Source: Streptomyces sp. NBC_00376
GTDB lineage: Bacteria > Actinomycetota > Actinomycetes > Streptomycetales > Streptomycetaceae
Assembly: GCF_036077095.1 (NCBI RefSeq)
Contig: NZ_CP107961.1
Coordinates: 248,001 to 312,000, forward strand
Direction of reading: 5' to 3'
DNA length: 64,000 nt
In this document: one piece after another, positions 42,086-51,058 of the stretch
Layout: every line of letters starts with the position of its first letter
Numbering within the stretch: the stretch's first letter is position 1
Position numbers and translations under genes: made by a program
Notes under the pieces: generated by a model
Database searches by the model: none
Told to the model about the DNA's origin: nothing
Seen by the model: the letters and a program-made list of their open reading frames with translations, nothing else

Positions 42086-43213
42086 GTGAGCGCCACGACA
42101 CCCGAACAGGACCGCTCCTGGCCCCCGTTGCTGGGGCACGTGCTCGACGGCCGGGATCTCACCGCCGTCGACACCGCCTGGGTGATGGACCAGGTGATGC
42201 GGGGCCGCGCGACCGACGCACAGATCGCCGGCTTCCTGGTGGCCCTGCGGGCCAAGGGCGAGACCGTGGGCGAGCTCGAAGGGCTCGTGCACGGGATGCT
42301 GGCCCATGCCGTACACATCGACGTGCCGGGGAGGACCGTCGACGTGGTGGGCACCGGGGGCGACGGCGCACGCACGGTCAACATCTCCACGATGTCCGCG
42401 ATCGTCGCGGCGGGAGCGGGGGCACGGGTCGTCAAGCACGGCAACCGTGCGGCGAGTTCGGCCTCCGGCTCCGCCGACGTCCTGGAAGCACTGGGCGTCA
42501 CCCTGCGGCTGCCGCCCGAGCGGATCGCCGCCGTGGTCGACGAGGCGGGCATCACCTTCTGCTTCGCGCCGGACTTCCACCCGGCGATGCGCCACGCGGC
42601 GGGGCCGCGCAAACAGCTCGGCATCCCGACCGTCTTCAACGCGCTGGGCCCGCTGACCAATCCGGCGACGCCCACCGCCCAGGCGGTCGGGGTCGCCGAC
42701 GCCCGGCTGCTGCCGCTGATCGCCGGAGCACTGGCCCGGGCCGGCGGCCGGGGCCTGGTCTTCCGGGGCGACGACGGGCTCGACGAGCTCACCGTCACCA
42801 CCACATCGACCGTGCTGACCGTGGACGACGGCGACATCAGGCAGGAGCGGTTCGACCCGCGCGACGTGGGGATCGCGCTCGCACCGCTGGAGGCGCTGCG
42901 CGGGGAGGACGCCGCGTACAACGCGGCCGTCGCCCGGCGGATCCTCGACGGCGAGCGCGGCCCGGTGCGCGACGCGGTGCTGCTCTCCGCGGGCGCCGCC
43001 CTCGTGGCGGGCGAACCCACCGGGGGACGCACCGTCACCGAACGCCTGGGCTGGGCGGTGGAAGCGGCGGGCCGGGCGATCGACTCCGGCGCCGCGGCCG
43101 ACACCCTCGACCGGTGGGTAAGGGCCACCTCGGCCCCGCACGCCCCGGTCGCCGAGACCCCGCAAGCCCCGGTCGCCGAAGCCCCGGTCACCCGGGTCGC
43201 CACGGCGGCGTGA
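42086..43213 (+). CDS. trpD: Anthranilate phosphoribosyltransferase
   Basis: 375 residues from GTG 42086, 19 bases after the repeat gene. TrpD motifs: [90 protein letters not shown]. It transfers phosphoribosyl from PRPP to anthranilate, committing it to tryptophan. The C-terminal ~30 residues have imperfect [16 protein letters not shown] repeats absent from housekeeping TrpD. Confidence 0.92.
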   Translation: MSATTPEQDRSWPPLLGHVLDGRDLTAVDTAWVMDQVMRGRATDAQIAGFLVALRAKGETVGELEGLVHGMLAHAVHIDVPGRTVDVVGTGGDGARTVNISTMSAIVAAGAGARVVKHGNRAASSASGSADVLEALGVTLRLPPERIAAVVDEAGITFCFAPDFHPAMRHAAGPRKQLGIPTVFNALGPLTNPATPTAQAVGVADARLLPLIAGALARAGGRGLVFRGDDGLDELTVTTTSTVLTVDDGDIRQERFDPRDVGIALAPLEALRGEDAAYNAAVARRILDGERGPVRDAVLLSAGAALVAGEPTGGRTVTERLGWAVEAAGRAIDSGAAADTLDRWVRATSAPHAPVAETPQAPVAEAPVTRVATAA

Positions 43214-43246
43214 CCGGGCACCCGGGACGGACGCGGACCGTGGACG

Positions 43247-43294
43247 GCGCCATGGCGGTACTTCCCGGGAGACCGGTGGGTACGGCCATGGCGC
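43247..43294. terminator. Bidirectional hairpin between trpD and antiporter
   Basis: Arms GCGCCATGGCGGTAC (43247-43261) and its complement at 43280-43294 match in 14 of 15 positions. It is sited between convergent stops at 43213 and 43305. Confidence 0.6.
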
Positions 43295-43304
43295 GTCCGC
43301 GCGG

Positions 43305-44645
43305 TCACCTGGCAGCGGTGGGTTCGAGGGCCTGGTCCCGCTCCAGGTCCGCTCCGCCGGCCGCCGCCGGCTCCGCGTCGTCCCGCGCGGCCGCCTCGGA
43401 CCCCGTCCGCCGGGAACCGCGGAACTTCTCGCGCCGGATCCAGGAGAGGGCCGGCGACGTGAGGCCCGTGGTGATCAGCGCCATCAGCACCAGCATGGTG
43501 AACAGATCGGGCCCGATCACACCGAGTTCAAGCCCCAGGTTCAGCACCACCAGCTCGGTCAGGCCCCGGCAGTTCATCAGGGCCCCGATCGCCAGGGAGT
43601 CGCGCCAGGACTGACCCGACAGCCGGGCCCCGGCCGTGCTCCCGCCCCACTTGCCGAGCATCGCGACGGCGAGCACCGCCAGCGCCCACAGCCACTGGAC
43701 CGGGTCGCCGGCCAGCAGCGAGACATCGGTGCGCAGCCCGGTGGCGACGAAGAACAGCGGCAGCAGCACCGGAACCGAGAACGCGCGCAGCCGAGCCGTG
43801 CAGCGCTCGATGACCCTGGATCCCCGAGGAGTGACCAGACCGAAGACGAAGGCGCCGAACAGCGCGTGCACACCGATCCTGTCGGTGGCCAGTGCGGAGA
43901 GGCACAGGCCGCTGAAGAGTACGACGAGGACCACACCGTCCACGGTCCGCTCGGCCCGCTTCGCCCAGTGGGCGAGCAGCGGACGCAGCGCGTAGACCAT
44001 GACGGCGAGGAAGACCGCGGCGAGAGCCGCCGTCGTCAGCGCCTCGGCCGGCGAACCGCTCGTCGACACCGCGACCACCGCCGCCAGCAGGCACCAGGCG
44101 GTCACGTCGTCGACCGCCGCGCACGCCATGGCCAGCGAGCCGATCCGGGTACCGATCAGACCCCGGTCGGTGAGTACCCGGGCCAGGACGGGGAACGCGG
44201 TGATGCTCATCGACACGGCGATGAACAGCACGAACGGCAACCGGCCCACGCCCGGCGGCGCGAACGAGCCGAACATCGCGAGGGCCAGCAGCGAGCCCAG
44301 GACCAGTGGCAGGACGATGCTGGCCTGACTGACCGCGACCGCGGTCCCGCGATGGCCGCGCAATGTGCCGAGGTCCAGTTCGAGGCCGATCAGGAACATG
44401 AAGGCCAGCAGGCCGATGTTGCCGAAGGCGCTGATGTACGGCAGCACCGACTCGGGGAACAGCCAGGTCTGTGCCGCGGGCGAGATCCAGCCCAGCAGCG
44501 ACGGCCCCAGCATGATGCCGAGGGTGATCTCGCCGATGACCGGCGGCTGGCCGAACCTGCGGAACAGCTGGGCGCCCGCCTGGCACACCAGGATGACCAC
44601 CGGGATGGCGATCAGGAGATCGGGCAGGGGGTCACGTGCCGACAC
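43305..44645 (-). CDS. Cation:proton antiporter (CPA2/KefB-like)
   Basis: 446 residues, ~12 transmembrane helices with typical motifs GEITLGIMLGPSLLGW, GNIGLLAFMFLIGLELDLGTL, LAMACAAVDDVTAWCLLAAVVAV (DD of transport), GAFVFGLVTPRGSRVIE and MNCRGLTELVVLNLGLELGVIG. It starts within the flavin reductase stop (14-base overlap), so is co-translated. Roles in a BGC are self-resistance or ion balance; which, is not known. Confidence 0.9.
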   Translation of the reverse strand: MSARDPLPDLLIAIPVVILVCQAGAQLFRRFGQPPVIGEITLGIMLGPSLLGWISPAAQTWLFPESVLPYISAFGNIGLLAFMFLIGLELDLGTLRGHRGTAVAVSQASIVLPLVLGSLLALAMFGSFAPPGVGRLPFVLFIAVSMSITAFPVLARVLTDRGLIGTRIGSLAMACAAVDDVTAWCLLAAVVAVSTSGSPAEALTTAALAAVFLAVMVYALRPLLAHWAKRAERTVDGVVLVVLFSGLCLSALATDRIGVHALFGAFVFGLVTPRGSRVIERCTARLRAFSVPVLLPLFFVATGLRTDVSLLAGDPVQWLWALAVLAVAMLGKWGGSTAGARLSGQSWRDSLAIGALMNCRGLTELVVLNLGLELGVIGPDLFTMLVLMALITTGLTSPALSWIRREKFRGSRRTGSEAAARDDAEPAAAGGADLERDQALEPTAAR

Positions 44646-45168
44646 GGCCGGCTCCTTCCTTGGCGGTCGCCGTGGCGTCCGACCAGCGTGCGTAACGGCG
44701 CCGCCCGTACAACAGCGGCTGGGCGGACTCGTCGGCGGTGAACCGCCGTACCTGGGCGAAGACGGTGGTGTGGTCCCCGACCTCCCGAGTGCCGACCACC
44801 GCGCAGTCGGCGATGGCGTGCGCGGCCTCCGTCAGATGCGGGCCGCCCGCGCCCAGCGGCAGCCGCCACTCGCTCAGTGCGAACCGGTCGGGGTTGCCGG
44901 AGCTGAAGAGGTCGGAGGTGGCGTGCGCGTCCTCGTGCAGCAGGTTGAGGGCCAACTGCCCACTGGACAGCACGGATTCGGTGGTGGGGCTCGCCGTGCG
45001 CAGGCAGATCACGAGCGTCGGCGGGGAGAGCGCCACGCTCGCCAGTGAACTGCAGGTCATCCCGCGGGGCGTGCCGTCGGCGTCGAGCGTCGTCACCACG
45101 GAGACGCCGGAGGGGAAACTGCCCATCAGCGGACGTATGTCGGCTTCCGGAACGGGCCGGTCGGTCAT
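44632..45168 (-). CDS. Flavin reductase (partner of halogenase)
   Basis: 178 residues from ATG 45168. FMN/FAD-reductase fold: IRPLMGSFPSGVSVVTTLDADGTPRGMTCSSLASVALSPPTLVICLR and WSDATATAKEG tail. It supplies reduced FADH2 to flavin-dependent halogenases. It is the second gene of the halogenase operon, 86 bases behind the halogenase, with a hairpin in between. Confidence 0.9.
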   Translation of the reverse strand: MTDRPVPEADIRPLMGSFPSGVSVVTTLDADGTPRGMTCSSLASVALSPPTLVICLRTASPTTESVLSSGQLALNLLHEDAHATSDLFSSGNPDRFALSEWRLPLGAGGPHLTEAAHAIADCAVVGTREVGDHTTVFAQVRRFTADESAQPLLYGRRRYARWSDATATAKEGAGRVGT

Positions 45169-45198
45169 GGTTTCTCCTGTCGAAGACGTGTGCCGCGC

Positions 45199-45237
45199 GC
45201 CCGGCAGCCGGCCGGAGAGGAGTCCCGGCTGCCGGGC
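45199..45237 (-). terminator. Hairpin between halogenase and flavin reductase
   Basis: Perfect 13-bp arms GCCCGGCAGCCGG / CCGGCTGCCGGGC, 13-base loop. It is located between codirectional genes; it may attenuate readthrough or stabilise the halogenase mRNA end. Confidence 0.55.
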
Positions 45238-45254
45238 GGCGCGGTGCGGCACGA

Positions 45255-46868
45255 CTACTTGCCGTGCAGTTGGCGGAGCGCCTCGTAGGTGCTCGGCAGG
45301 GAGTTGAGGAGTTCCTGCTGCTCCTTCTTGACCTTGGTGAACATGGTCTGGGCGGCGGCCACGGACTCCGGCTTGTGGTAGAGGATCGGCAGCGGTGCGT
45401 CCGGCTCCAGACCGAGGCCGGCGAAGATGCAGTAATAGCGCTCGTTGGTCCAGAAGTTACGGAATTCCGCCTCGAAGTTTCCGTAGTACGTCGTGTCGTC
45501 GGTGGCCGCGGGATTGACCGGGAGACCCGCCTTGTACGCGTCGATCTTCTCGCGGATGCTCGGGGCGAGTTTCAGTTCCTTGTTGGCCCGCCAGAAGGGC
45601 GAGTCGGTGCGCGGCGCGAAGTAGAAGTGAGTCTGGATGAAATCGCGGGTGTCGTCGAACATCACCTCTATTTCCTTGTTGAAGTTGTCGACCAGGGCCT
45701 GGTTGAACGTCTTGTCCGGGAAGTGCTTCGCCAGCTGGTAGGCCGCGGCGGTGATGAAGTAGATGCCGGTGGACTCCAGGGGCTCCAGGAAGGCGCTGGA
45801 AAGGCCGATGCCGATGACGTTCTTCACCCAGGCGCGGCGGTTGCGGCCGACCCGGAACTTCACGTGGTTGAACTGGGTGGTCTCGGGGTCCAGGCCCCAC
45901 AGCTCGCAGAACTCGGCGGTGGCCTCCTCCTGCGTGGTGAAGCGGCTGGAGTAGACGTAGCCGGTGCCGAAGCGGCCCAGCATCGGTATCTTCCAGGTCC
46001 ATCCGGAGGACATCGCGATCGCCGAGGTGTACGGCTCCACGCCGTTGGCCTCGTCGTCGTGCGGCACGGCCGTGGCGACCGCGCGGTCGCACAGCAGCTG
46101 GTCGCTCATGTCGACGAAGGGCTCCTCCATCGCCTGGTTCATCAGCAGGCTGCGGAAGCCGGAGCAGTCCACGAACAGGTCCGCGTCGAGGACCCGGCCC
46201 TCCTTGGTGTGCAGGGCCTTGACGAAGCCCCGCTCGTCCTTCTCGACGCGCGTCATCTCGTCCTGGATGTGGTGCACACCCTGCTTCCCGGTGGCGAACC
46301 GGCGCAGGAAGTCCGCGACGAGCGCCGCGTCGAAGTGCCACGCGTACCGGGTGGGCGAGGTGCCGTCCAGGTGCCGCGGCGCCTTGTTGGCGTCCATCAG
46401 CGGCGCCTCGCGGAAGCAGGCGTAGTCGTACGGCTCGTCCGTCTTCCCCTCGAACTTGTTCTTGAACCAGTAGTGCGACATCGGAACGTTGTCGTGCTCC
46501 GGGCTGATGCCGAACGGGTGGTAGAAGTGGTCCGGACCGCCCTTGTCGAGCTCACGCGGACTGCTCTGGCCCTTGCCCGGAGTACGCCAGTTGATGAAGC
46601 GGACCGCCATCTTGTAACTGGCGTTGCACTCGCGCATCCACTCCTCCTCCTCGATTCCGAGGAAGTCGAAGAGAACGCGGTGCAGATTGGGCACGGTGGC
46701 CTCGCCCACACCGATGCGCGGAATGCTCGGCGCCTCCAGGACCGTGACGTCGACCGTGTTGTGGAGGGCCTTGCCGAGATAGGCGGCGGTCATCCAGCCG
46801 GCCGTACCGCCGCCGAGGATCACGACCTTCTTGATGGCGTTGTCTGTTGCGGTGGAGGTGCCCGTCAT
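45255..46868 (-). CDS. FAD-dependent tryptophan halogenase
   Basis: 537 residues from ATG 46868. Signatures: GGGTAGW (GxGxxG, 19-25), Lys86 in [12 protein letters not shown] (equivalent to PrnA Lys79 that carries the chloramine/HOCl), WTWKIP (290-295), Glu365 in PLESTGIYF. Size and motifs match Trp-5/6/7 halogenases acting on free tryptophan. With the flavin reductase it would give chloro- or bromo-Trp. Regiochemistry cannot be read. The usual substrate is the amino acid, but the Trp-repeat protein next door is a conceivable one. Confidence 0.93.
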   Translation of the reverse strand: MTGTSTATDNAIKKVVILGGGTAGWMTAAYLGKALHNTVDVTVLEAPSIPRIGVGEATVPNLHRVLFDFLGIEEEEWMRECNASYKMAVRFINWRTPGKGQSSPRELDKGGPDHFYHPFGISPEHDNVPMSHYWFKNKFEGKTDEPYDYACFREAPLMDANKAPRHLDGTSPTRYAWHFDAALVADFLRRFATGKQGVHHIQDEMTRVEKDERGFVKALHTKEGRVLDADLFVDCSGFRSLLMNQAMEEPFVDMSDQLLCDRAVATAVPHDDEANGVEPYTSAIAMSSGWTWKIPMLGRFGTGYVYSSRFTTQEEATAEFCELWGLDPETTQFNHVKFRVGRNRRAWVKNVIGIGLSSAFLEPLESTGIYFITAAAYQLAKHFPDKTFNQALVDNFNKEIEVMFDDTRDFIQTHFYFAPRTDSPFWRANKELKLAPSIREKIDAYKAGLPVNPAATDDTTYYGNFEAEFRNFWTNERYYCIFAGLGLEPDAPLPILYHKPESVAAAQTMFTKVKKEQQELLNSLPSTYEALRQLHGK

Positions 46869-47079
46869 ATCGAATTCCCTCTTCTTGCGGAGTTGTGGTG
46901 GCGGAACTGTGGGGATGGCCAGAATCGGCAGCTGCCCTACGGCACTTCTATAACCCGGCGGAAAAGGCCGAATGAGATCGCTGGGTGTCGGGATTTATGG
47001 AGGGCGTATAGCGCGCGGGCACAGCCTGGGGCCTGTTGATTCCGCACTCGTATCTCCCAGCAGAGGATGGCCGCATCAC
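46869..47079. promoter_or_regulatory. Divergent promoter region halogenase / sbnA
   Basis: 210 bases between start codons 46868 (minus) and 47080 (plus), with TATA-like elements CTATAAC (~46947) and GTATAGC (~47007). Likely place for SARP binding; no exact heptamer repeat was resolved. Confidence 0.45.
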
Positions 47080-48129
47080 ATGGCGAGCACAGAACGGGAG
47101 CCGGAGACGGGGCTGAAAGGCATCCTTTCCACTGTGGGAGGAACCCCGCTCGTAGAGCTCGAACGGTTGATGCCGGGGTTCACCTCGCGGGTGTTCGCCA
47201 AGGTGGAGCGTTTCAATCCCGGCGGTAGTGTCAAGGACCGCTCCGCGCTGAACATGGTGGCCACGAAGATCCGGTCCGGGGAGCTCGTCCCGGGCCGTTC
47301 GACGGTCATCGAGTCCAGCTCGGGGAACCTCGCGATCGGGCTCGCGCAGATCTGCGGCTACTACGGCCTGCGGCTCGTCTGTGTGGTGGACACCCGCACC
47401 ACCCGGCAGAACATCGCGATCCTGCGGGCCTACGGGGCCGAGGTCGAGATCATCACCGAGCCCGACCCGGCCACCGGCGAGCTGCTGTCCGCCCGGCTGC
47501 ACCGGGTCGCCGAACTGGTGGCGACCACCCCCGACGCCTACTGGCCCGACCAGTACGCCAATCCGCTCAACCGGCGGGCCCACGAGACCACGATGGAGGA
47601 GATCGCCGAAGCCCTCGACGGCAAGGTCGACCAGCTCGTCGTGGCCGCGGGCACCAGCGGCACGCTCGGCGGCTGCGCCGAGTACATCCGCCGGCACCAC
47701 CTCGGCACGACCGTCAACGCGGTCGACGCCCTCGGCAGCGTGCTGTTCGACTCACCCGTCGACTGCGCCCGTCTGGTGCCCGGCCACGGCGCGTCCGTAG
47801 CGCCCAAACTGCTGCGGCGGTCCGACGCGGACCGGGTGGTGCACGTCGGCGACCTGGACTGCGTGGTGGGCTGCCGCACCCTGGTGCGCCGAGAGGCGAT
47901 CCTCGCCGGCGGCTCGTCGGGCGCGGTCGTCGCGGCCCTGACCCGGCTCGCCCCCGGCATACCGCCCGGCTCCAACGTGGTGATCGTGCTGCCCGACGGC
48001 GGCGACCGCTACCTCGACACCATCTACGACGACGCCTGGGTGCAGCAGCACTTCGGGGACGTCGCCCACCTGTGGGACGGACCGTCCGACGCCGGGTTCG
48101 TGGGCCAACTGGCCGATATAGCCCAGTAA
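47080..48129 (+). CDS. sbnA: SbnA-like PLP-dependent 2,3-diaminopropionate-precursor synthase
   Basis: 349 residues from ATG 47080 with GAGGATGG upstream. Cysteine-synthase fold: RFNPGGSVKDRSALNMV (PLP Lys), ESSSGNLAIGLAQICGYYGL (phosphate/carboxylate loop), VVAAGTSGTLGGCAEYI. In SbnA it couples O-phosphoserine with glutamate to give the intermediate that SbnB oxidises to L-Dap. Together with the SbnB at 38275 the pathway is complete, although the two genes are on opposite sides of the cluster. Confidence 0.9.
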   Translation: MASTEREPETGLKGILSTVGGTPLVELERLMPGFTSRVFAKVERFNPGGSVKDRSALNMVATKIRSGELVPGRSTVIESSSGNLAIGLAQICGYYGLRLVCVVDTRTTRQNIAILRAYGAEVEIITEPDPATGELLSARLHRVAELVATTPDAYWPDQYANPLNRRAHETTMEEIAEALDGKVDQLVVAAGTSGTLGGCAEYIRRHHLGTTVNAVDALGSVLFDSPVDCARLVPGHGASVAPKLLRRSDADRVVHVGDLDCVVGCRTLVRREAILAGGSSGAVVAALTRLAPGIPPGSNVVIVLPDGGDRYLDTIYDDAWVQQHFGDVAHLWDGPSDAGFVGQLADIAQ

Positions 48130-48318
48130 TAGCGCGTCACCGCAGGCTTTCCTCACCAGCGAAAAGTTCCGGCGAGCAGCAACCGGGAGCAGCGCCCGGG
48201 AGCAGTTCCGGCGAACAGCACCGGAGAGCACCACCAGCGCACAGCACCAGAGATCCGAGAAAACCCGACCGGAGCAATCCCGGACAGGGAAACCCGAACC
48301 GAGACCCGGAGGCACCAC
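48130..48318 (+). promoter_or_regulatory. Upstream region of the PKS operon with direct repeats
   Basis: AGTTCCGGCGAGCAGCA at 48165-48181 is repeated as AGTTCCGGCGAACAGCA at 48204-48220 (16/17 identical, 39 apart), with CGGGAGCAG also doubled between them. Direct repeats of this kind are SARP-like sites; no exact heptamer rule was tested. Confidence 0.4.
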
Positions 48319-48582
48319 ATGACCACCCAGATCGCCGACCTCAGCACCGAGCGCAAGGCCGAGATCAAGGAGATCGTCTGCGACATCCTCGAACTCGAAC
48401 TCGACGAGGTCACCGACACCAGCCTCTTCAAGGAGGAGCACGACGCCGACTCCCTGCGCACCATCGAGATCCTCGCCTCCATGGAGCGCAACTTCGGTCT
48501 CGTCCTGGAGCAGGCCGAGCTCAGCCGCATGGTCAACCTGGCGGGCGTGTACGCCGTGGTCGCGGAGGCCGAGGGAAAGTGA
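48319..48582 (+). CDS. Acyl carrier protein
   Basis: 87 residues. The phosphopantetheine site is DADSLRTIEILASMERNFG with Ser45 (DSL). Acidic and helical as expected (KEIVCDILELELDEVTDTSLF). It carries the growing chain for the KS/CLF. Its stop overlaps the KS start (GTGA). Confidence 0.93.
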   Translation: MTTQIADLSTERKAEIKEIVCDILELELDEVTDTSLFKEEHDADSLRTIEILASMERNFGLVLEQAELSRMVNLAGVYAVVAEAEGK

Positions 48583-49871
48583 GCGGAGCGACGGGCGGCA
48601 CGGCGCCGCGCACGGCCCCCCGGCACCGGGTGGTGATCACCGGGCTCGGCGTGGTGACCAGCATCGGCACCGGAGTGGACGCCTTCGCCGACGGCCTGCG
48701 GGCCGGGCGCAGCGGCGCCAAACCGATCGGCGCCTTCGACACCACCGGATTCGCGTACTCCAACGCCTGCGAGATCACCGATTTCGACCCCGAGGCGTGG
48801 CTGCGCGACATGGCCGCCGACGAGCTCGGCCGGGCCGCGCAGTTCGCGGTGGCCGGCAGCCGGATGGCGGTAGCGGACGCGGGACTCACCGAGGACGACG
48901 TACGGGCCAGGCGCACCCTGGTCTCGGTCGGCACCACCGACGGCGAGTCCCGCGACCTGGACCACCTGATCGGCCTTCAGGTCGCCGAGGGCGAGGACCG
49001 GCTCGACGCCACCGTCGCCCGCCGGGTGTGGCCCGGTCGGCTCTCCGCAGGCATCGTCCGCGAACTCGGCCTGGAGGACGTGGAGACGGTCACCGTCCCC
49101 ACCGCCTGCGCGGCCGGCAACTACGCGGTCGGCTCCGGCTACGACGCGATCAGCTCCGGTGACGTCGAGATGGCGCTCTGCGGCGGGGCCGACGCCCTGT
49201 GCCGCAAGACCTTCACCGGCTTCTACCGGCTCGGCACCATCGCCCCCGACGTGTGCCGCCCCTTCGACGCCGACCGGCAGGGCATCCTGACCGGCGAGGG
49301 CGCCGGGATCCTCCTGATGGAGTCCCTGGAGTCCGCACTGGGGCGCGGCGCCCGCATCTACGCGGAGGTCCTGGGGTACGGGCTGTCCTGCGACGCGAGC
49401 CACCCGGTCGCGCCCGACCGGGACTCCATCGCACGGTGCATCACCGCCGCCCACCGCAACGCCGGCATCGAGGCGTCCGACGTCGACTTCATCTCGGCGC
49501 ACGGCACCGGCACCAAGGCCAACGACGTCACCGAGGTCGGCGCGATCCGGCAGGTCTTCGGCGACGAACTGCCGCGCACCGTGTCGATCAAGTCGATGAT
49601 CGGCCACACCATGGGCGCCGCGAGCGCGCTGGCCGCCGCGGCCTGCTCTCTGGCGCTGCGGGAGGGCTTCATCCCGCCCACCATCAACCACCGCACGACC
49701 GACCCCGAGTGCGCGGTCGACTGCGTACCCAACGAGGCGGTCGAGGCCCGGCTGCGGGTCGTGCAGAACAACGGCCTCGCCTTCGGCGGGAACAACGCGG
49801 TCCTGATGCTCGGCCACTGGGACGAGAACGCGGCCGAAACCCTGCCCGCCGACGCGACAGCGGCGGCCTGA
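48579..49871 (+). CDS. Type II PKS ketosynthase alpha (KS)
   Basis: 430 residues from GTG 48579. Catalytic triad present: Cys177 (PTACAAGNYAVGSG), His308 (ISAHGTGTKANDVTE), His343 (MIGHTMGAASALAA). Elongates with malonyl-ACP. It resembles KS proteins of discrete type II systems for polyenes/short chains (ishigamide, youssoufene, simocyclinone-like) rather than aromatic spore-pigment KS; that likeness is a judgement, not a search. Overlaps ACP by four bases. Confidence 0.92.
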   Translation: MSGATGGTAPRTAPRHRVVITGLGVVTSIGTGVDAFADGLRAGRSGAKPIGAFDTTGFAYSNACEITDFDPEAWLRDMAADELGRAAQFAVAGSRMAVADAGLTEDDVRARRTLVSVGTTDGESRDLDHLIGLQVAEGEDRLDATVARRVWPGRLSAGIVRELGLEDVETVTVPTACAAGNYAVGSGYDAISSGDVEMALCGGADALCRKTFTGFYRLGTIAPDVCRPFDADRQGILTGEGAGILLMESLESALGRGARIYAEVLGYGLSCDASHPVAPDRDSIARCITAAHRNAGIEASDVDFISAHGTGTKANDVTEVGAIRQVFGDELPRTVSIKSMIGHTMGAASALAAAACSLALREGFIPPTINHRTTDPECAVDCVPNEAVEARLRVVQNNGLAFGGNNAVLMLGHWDENAAETLPADATAAA

Positions 49872-49906
49872 ACCGGCCCGACGCGGCCTGAGAGGAGTTG
49901 GACGGA

Positions 49907-51001
49907 ATGTCAGCCGACGCGGTCACCACCGCGCAGGACCTGGTCGTTTCGGGCTGGGCAGTGTCCTCCCCGTACGGGCTGGGCCGGGACGGGTTCACGG
50001 CCGGACTGCGCGAGGGGCGGCGCGCCGTCGCCGCCCTCGACAGCGAACAGTGGCCGGTGCCCTACGACGAGGCCGGACTCATACCCGGCTTCGACATCAA
50101 GGCCGTCCTCGGCCGCAAGGGCACCCGCTCCATGGACCGGGTCACCGCCATCGCCGCCACCACCGTGGGCATGCTCCTGGAGGAGTACGGGGCCGGCCTG
50201 GCCGCCGACCCCGAGAGCACCGGCCTGGTGCTCGGCACCTCCGGCAGCGTCCAGTCGATCATGGACTTCACCCGGGACGCCCTCACCGGCAAGGCGCCCT
50301 ACCTGGTCGACCCCGCCAGGTTCCCCAACACCGTGATGAACTGCCCCACCGGGCAGAGCGCCATCCGGCACACGCTCAAGGGCCCCAACGTCACCGTCTC
50401 CGGCGGCGCCGCCACCGGGCTGCTCGCCCTCAACTACGCCTCCCGGCTGCTGCGCGGCGGCCACGCGACCGCACTCCTCGCGGGCGCCGCCGAGGAGTTC
50501 TCCGTACAGCGCGCCCGGCTGGAGCACGTCGCCGACCACGGCGGCAGCGCCGCCGAACCGCTCGGCGAGGGCGCGGCGCTCTTCCTCCTGGAGAGCGGGG
50601 CGGCGGCCCGCGACAGCGGACGCACCGTCCTGGCCACGGTGCTCGGCTGCCGCTTCCGGGCCTTCAGGAACACGGGCCGTGCCTCCGCCGTGCTGAAGAG
50701 CTGCGTCGACGAGGTCCTGGCCGCCGCCGGGGCGACCCCCGACGACATCGCGATCGTCGCCCCCGGCACCCCGCCCGGCGTCTTCGGCAAGGAGGAGACG
50801 GCGGCCCTGGACGGCCTCGCCGCGCCGCGCCTCGCCGTCCGCCCCCTCATCGGCGACGCCACCGCGGCCGGTGCCGCCTTCCAGCTCGCCGCCGTACTCG
50901 CCGAGTCGGCCGCCCGCCCCGAACTGGTGGACCGGCTCGCCCTGGTCACCGCCGTCGACCGGGACGGCACCGTCGGCGCGGCCCTGCTCCGCCTCGGCTG
51001 A
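49907..51001 (+). CDS. Chain-length-factor-like ketosynthase (KS-beta)
   Basis: 364 residues; GAGGAG upstream. It aligns with the KS fold (LVLGTSGSVQSIMDF, MNCPTGQSAIRHTLKGPNVTVSGGAATGLLAL, PLGEGAALFLLE) but the nucleophile Cys is replaced (GGAAT near residue 167), and the His motifs are lost (IVAPGTPPG, LIGDATAAGA). This is the CLF partner that dimerises with KS and sets chain length. No separate cyclase or aromatase is encoded. Confidence 0.88.
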   Translation: MSADAVTTAQDLVVSGWAVSSPYGLGRDGFTAGLREGRRAVAALDSEQWPVPYDEAGLIPGFDIKAVLGRKGTRSMDRVTAIAATTVGMLLEEYGAGLAADPESTGLVLGTSGSVQSIMDFTRDALTGKAPYLVDPARFPNTVMNCPTGQSAIRHTLKGPNVTVSGGAATGLLALNYASRLLRGGHATALLAGAAEEFSVQRARLEHVADHGGSAAEPLGEGAALFLLESGAAARDSGRTVLATVLGCRFRAFRNTGRASAVLKSCVDEVLAAAGATPDDIAIVAPGTPPGVFGKEETAALDGLAAPRLAVRPLIGDATAAGAAFQLAAVLAESAARPELVDRLALVTAVDRDGTVGAALLRLG

Positions 51002-51058
51002 GAGCCCTCCGCAAGACCCCCACCCTCCCGCGCAGCACTCGCAGAAAGGGCACGCACC

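Noticed and set aside
42086..42371. Trp attenuator peptide for trpD
   Set aside because: No short Trp-codon leader with alternative hairpins was found; the Trp codons belong to the 140-residue repeat protein, which has a signal sequence.
45045..46900. Plus-strand frame antisense to the halogenase
   Set aside because: Shadow with no recognisable domain; the minus strand has the complete catalytic motifs.
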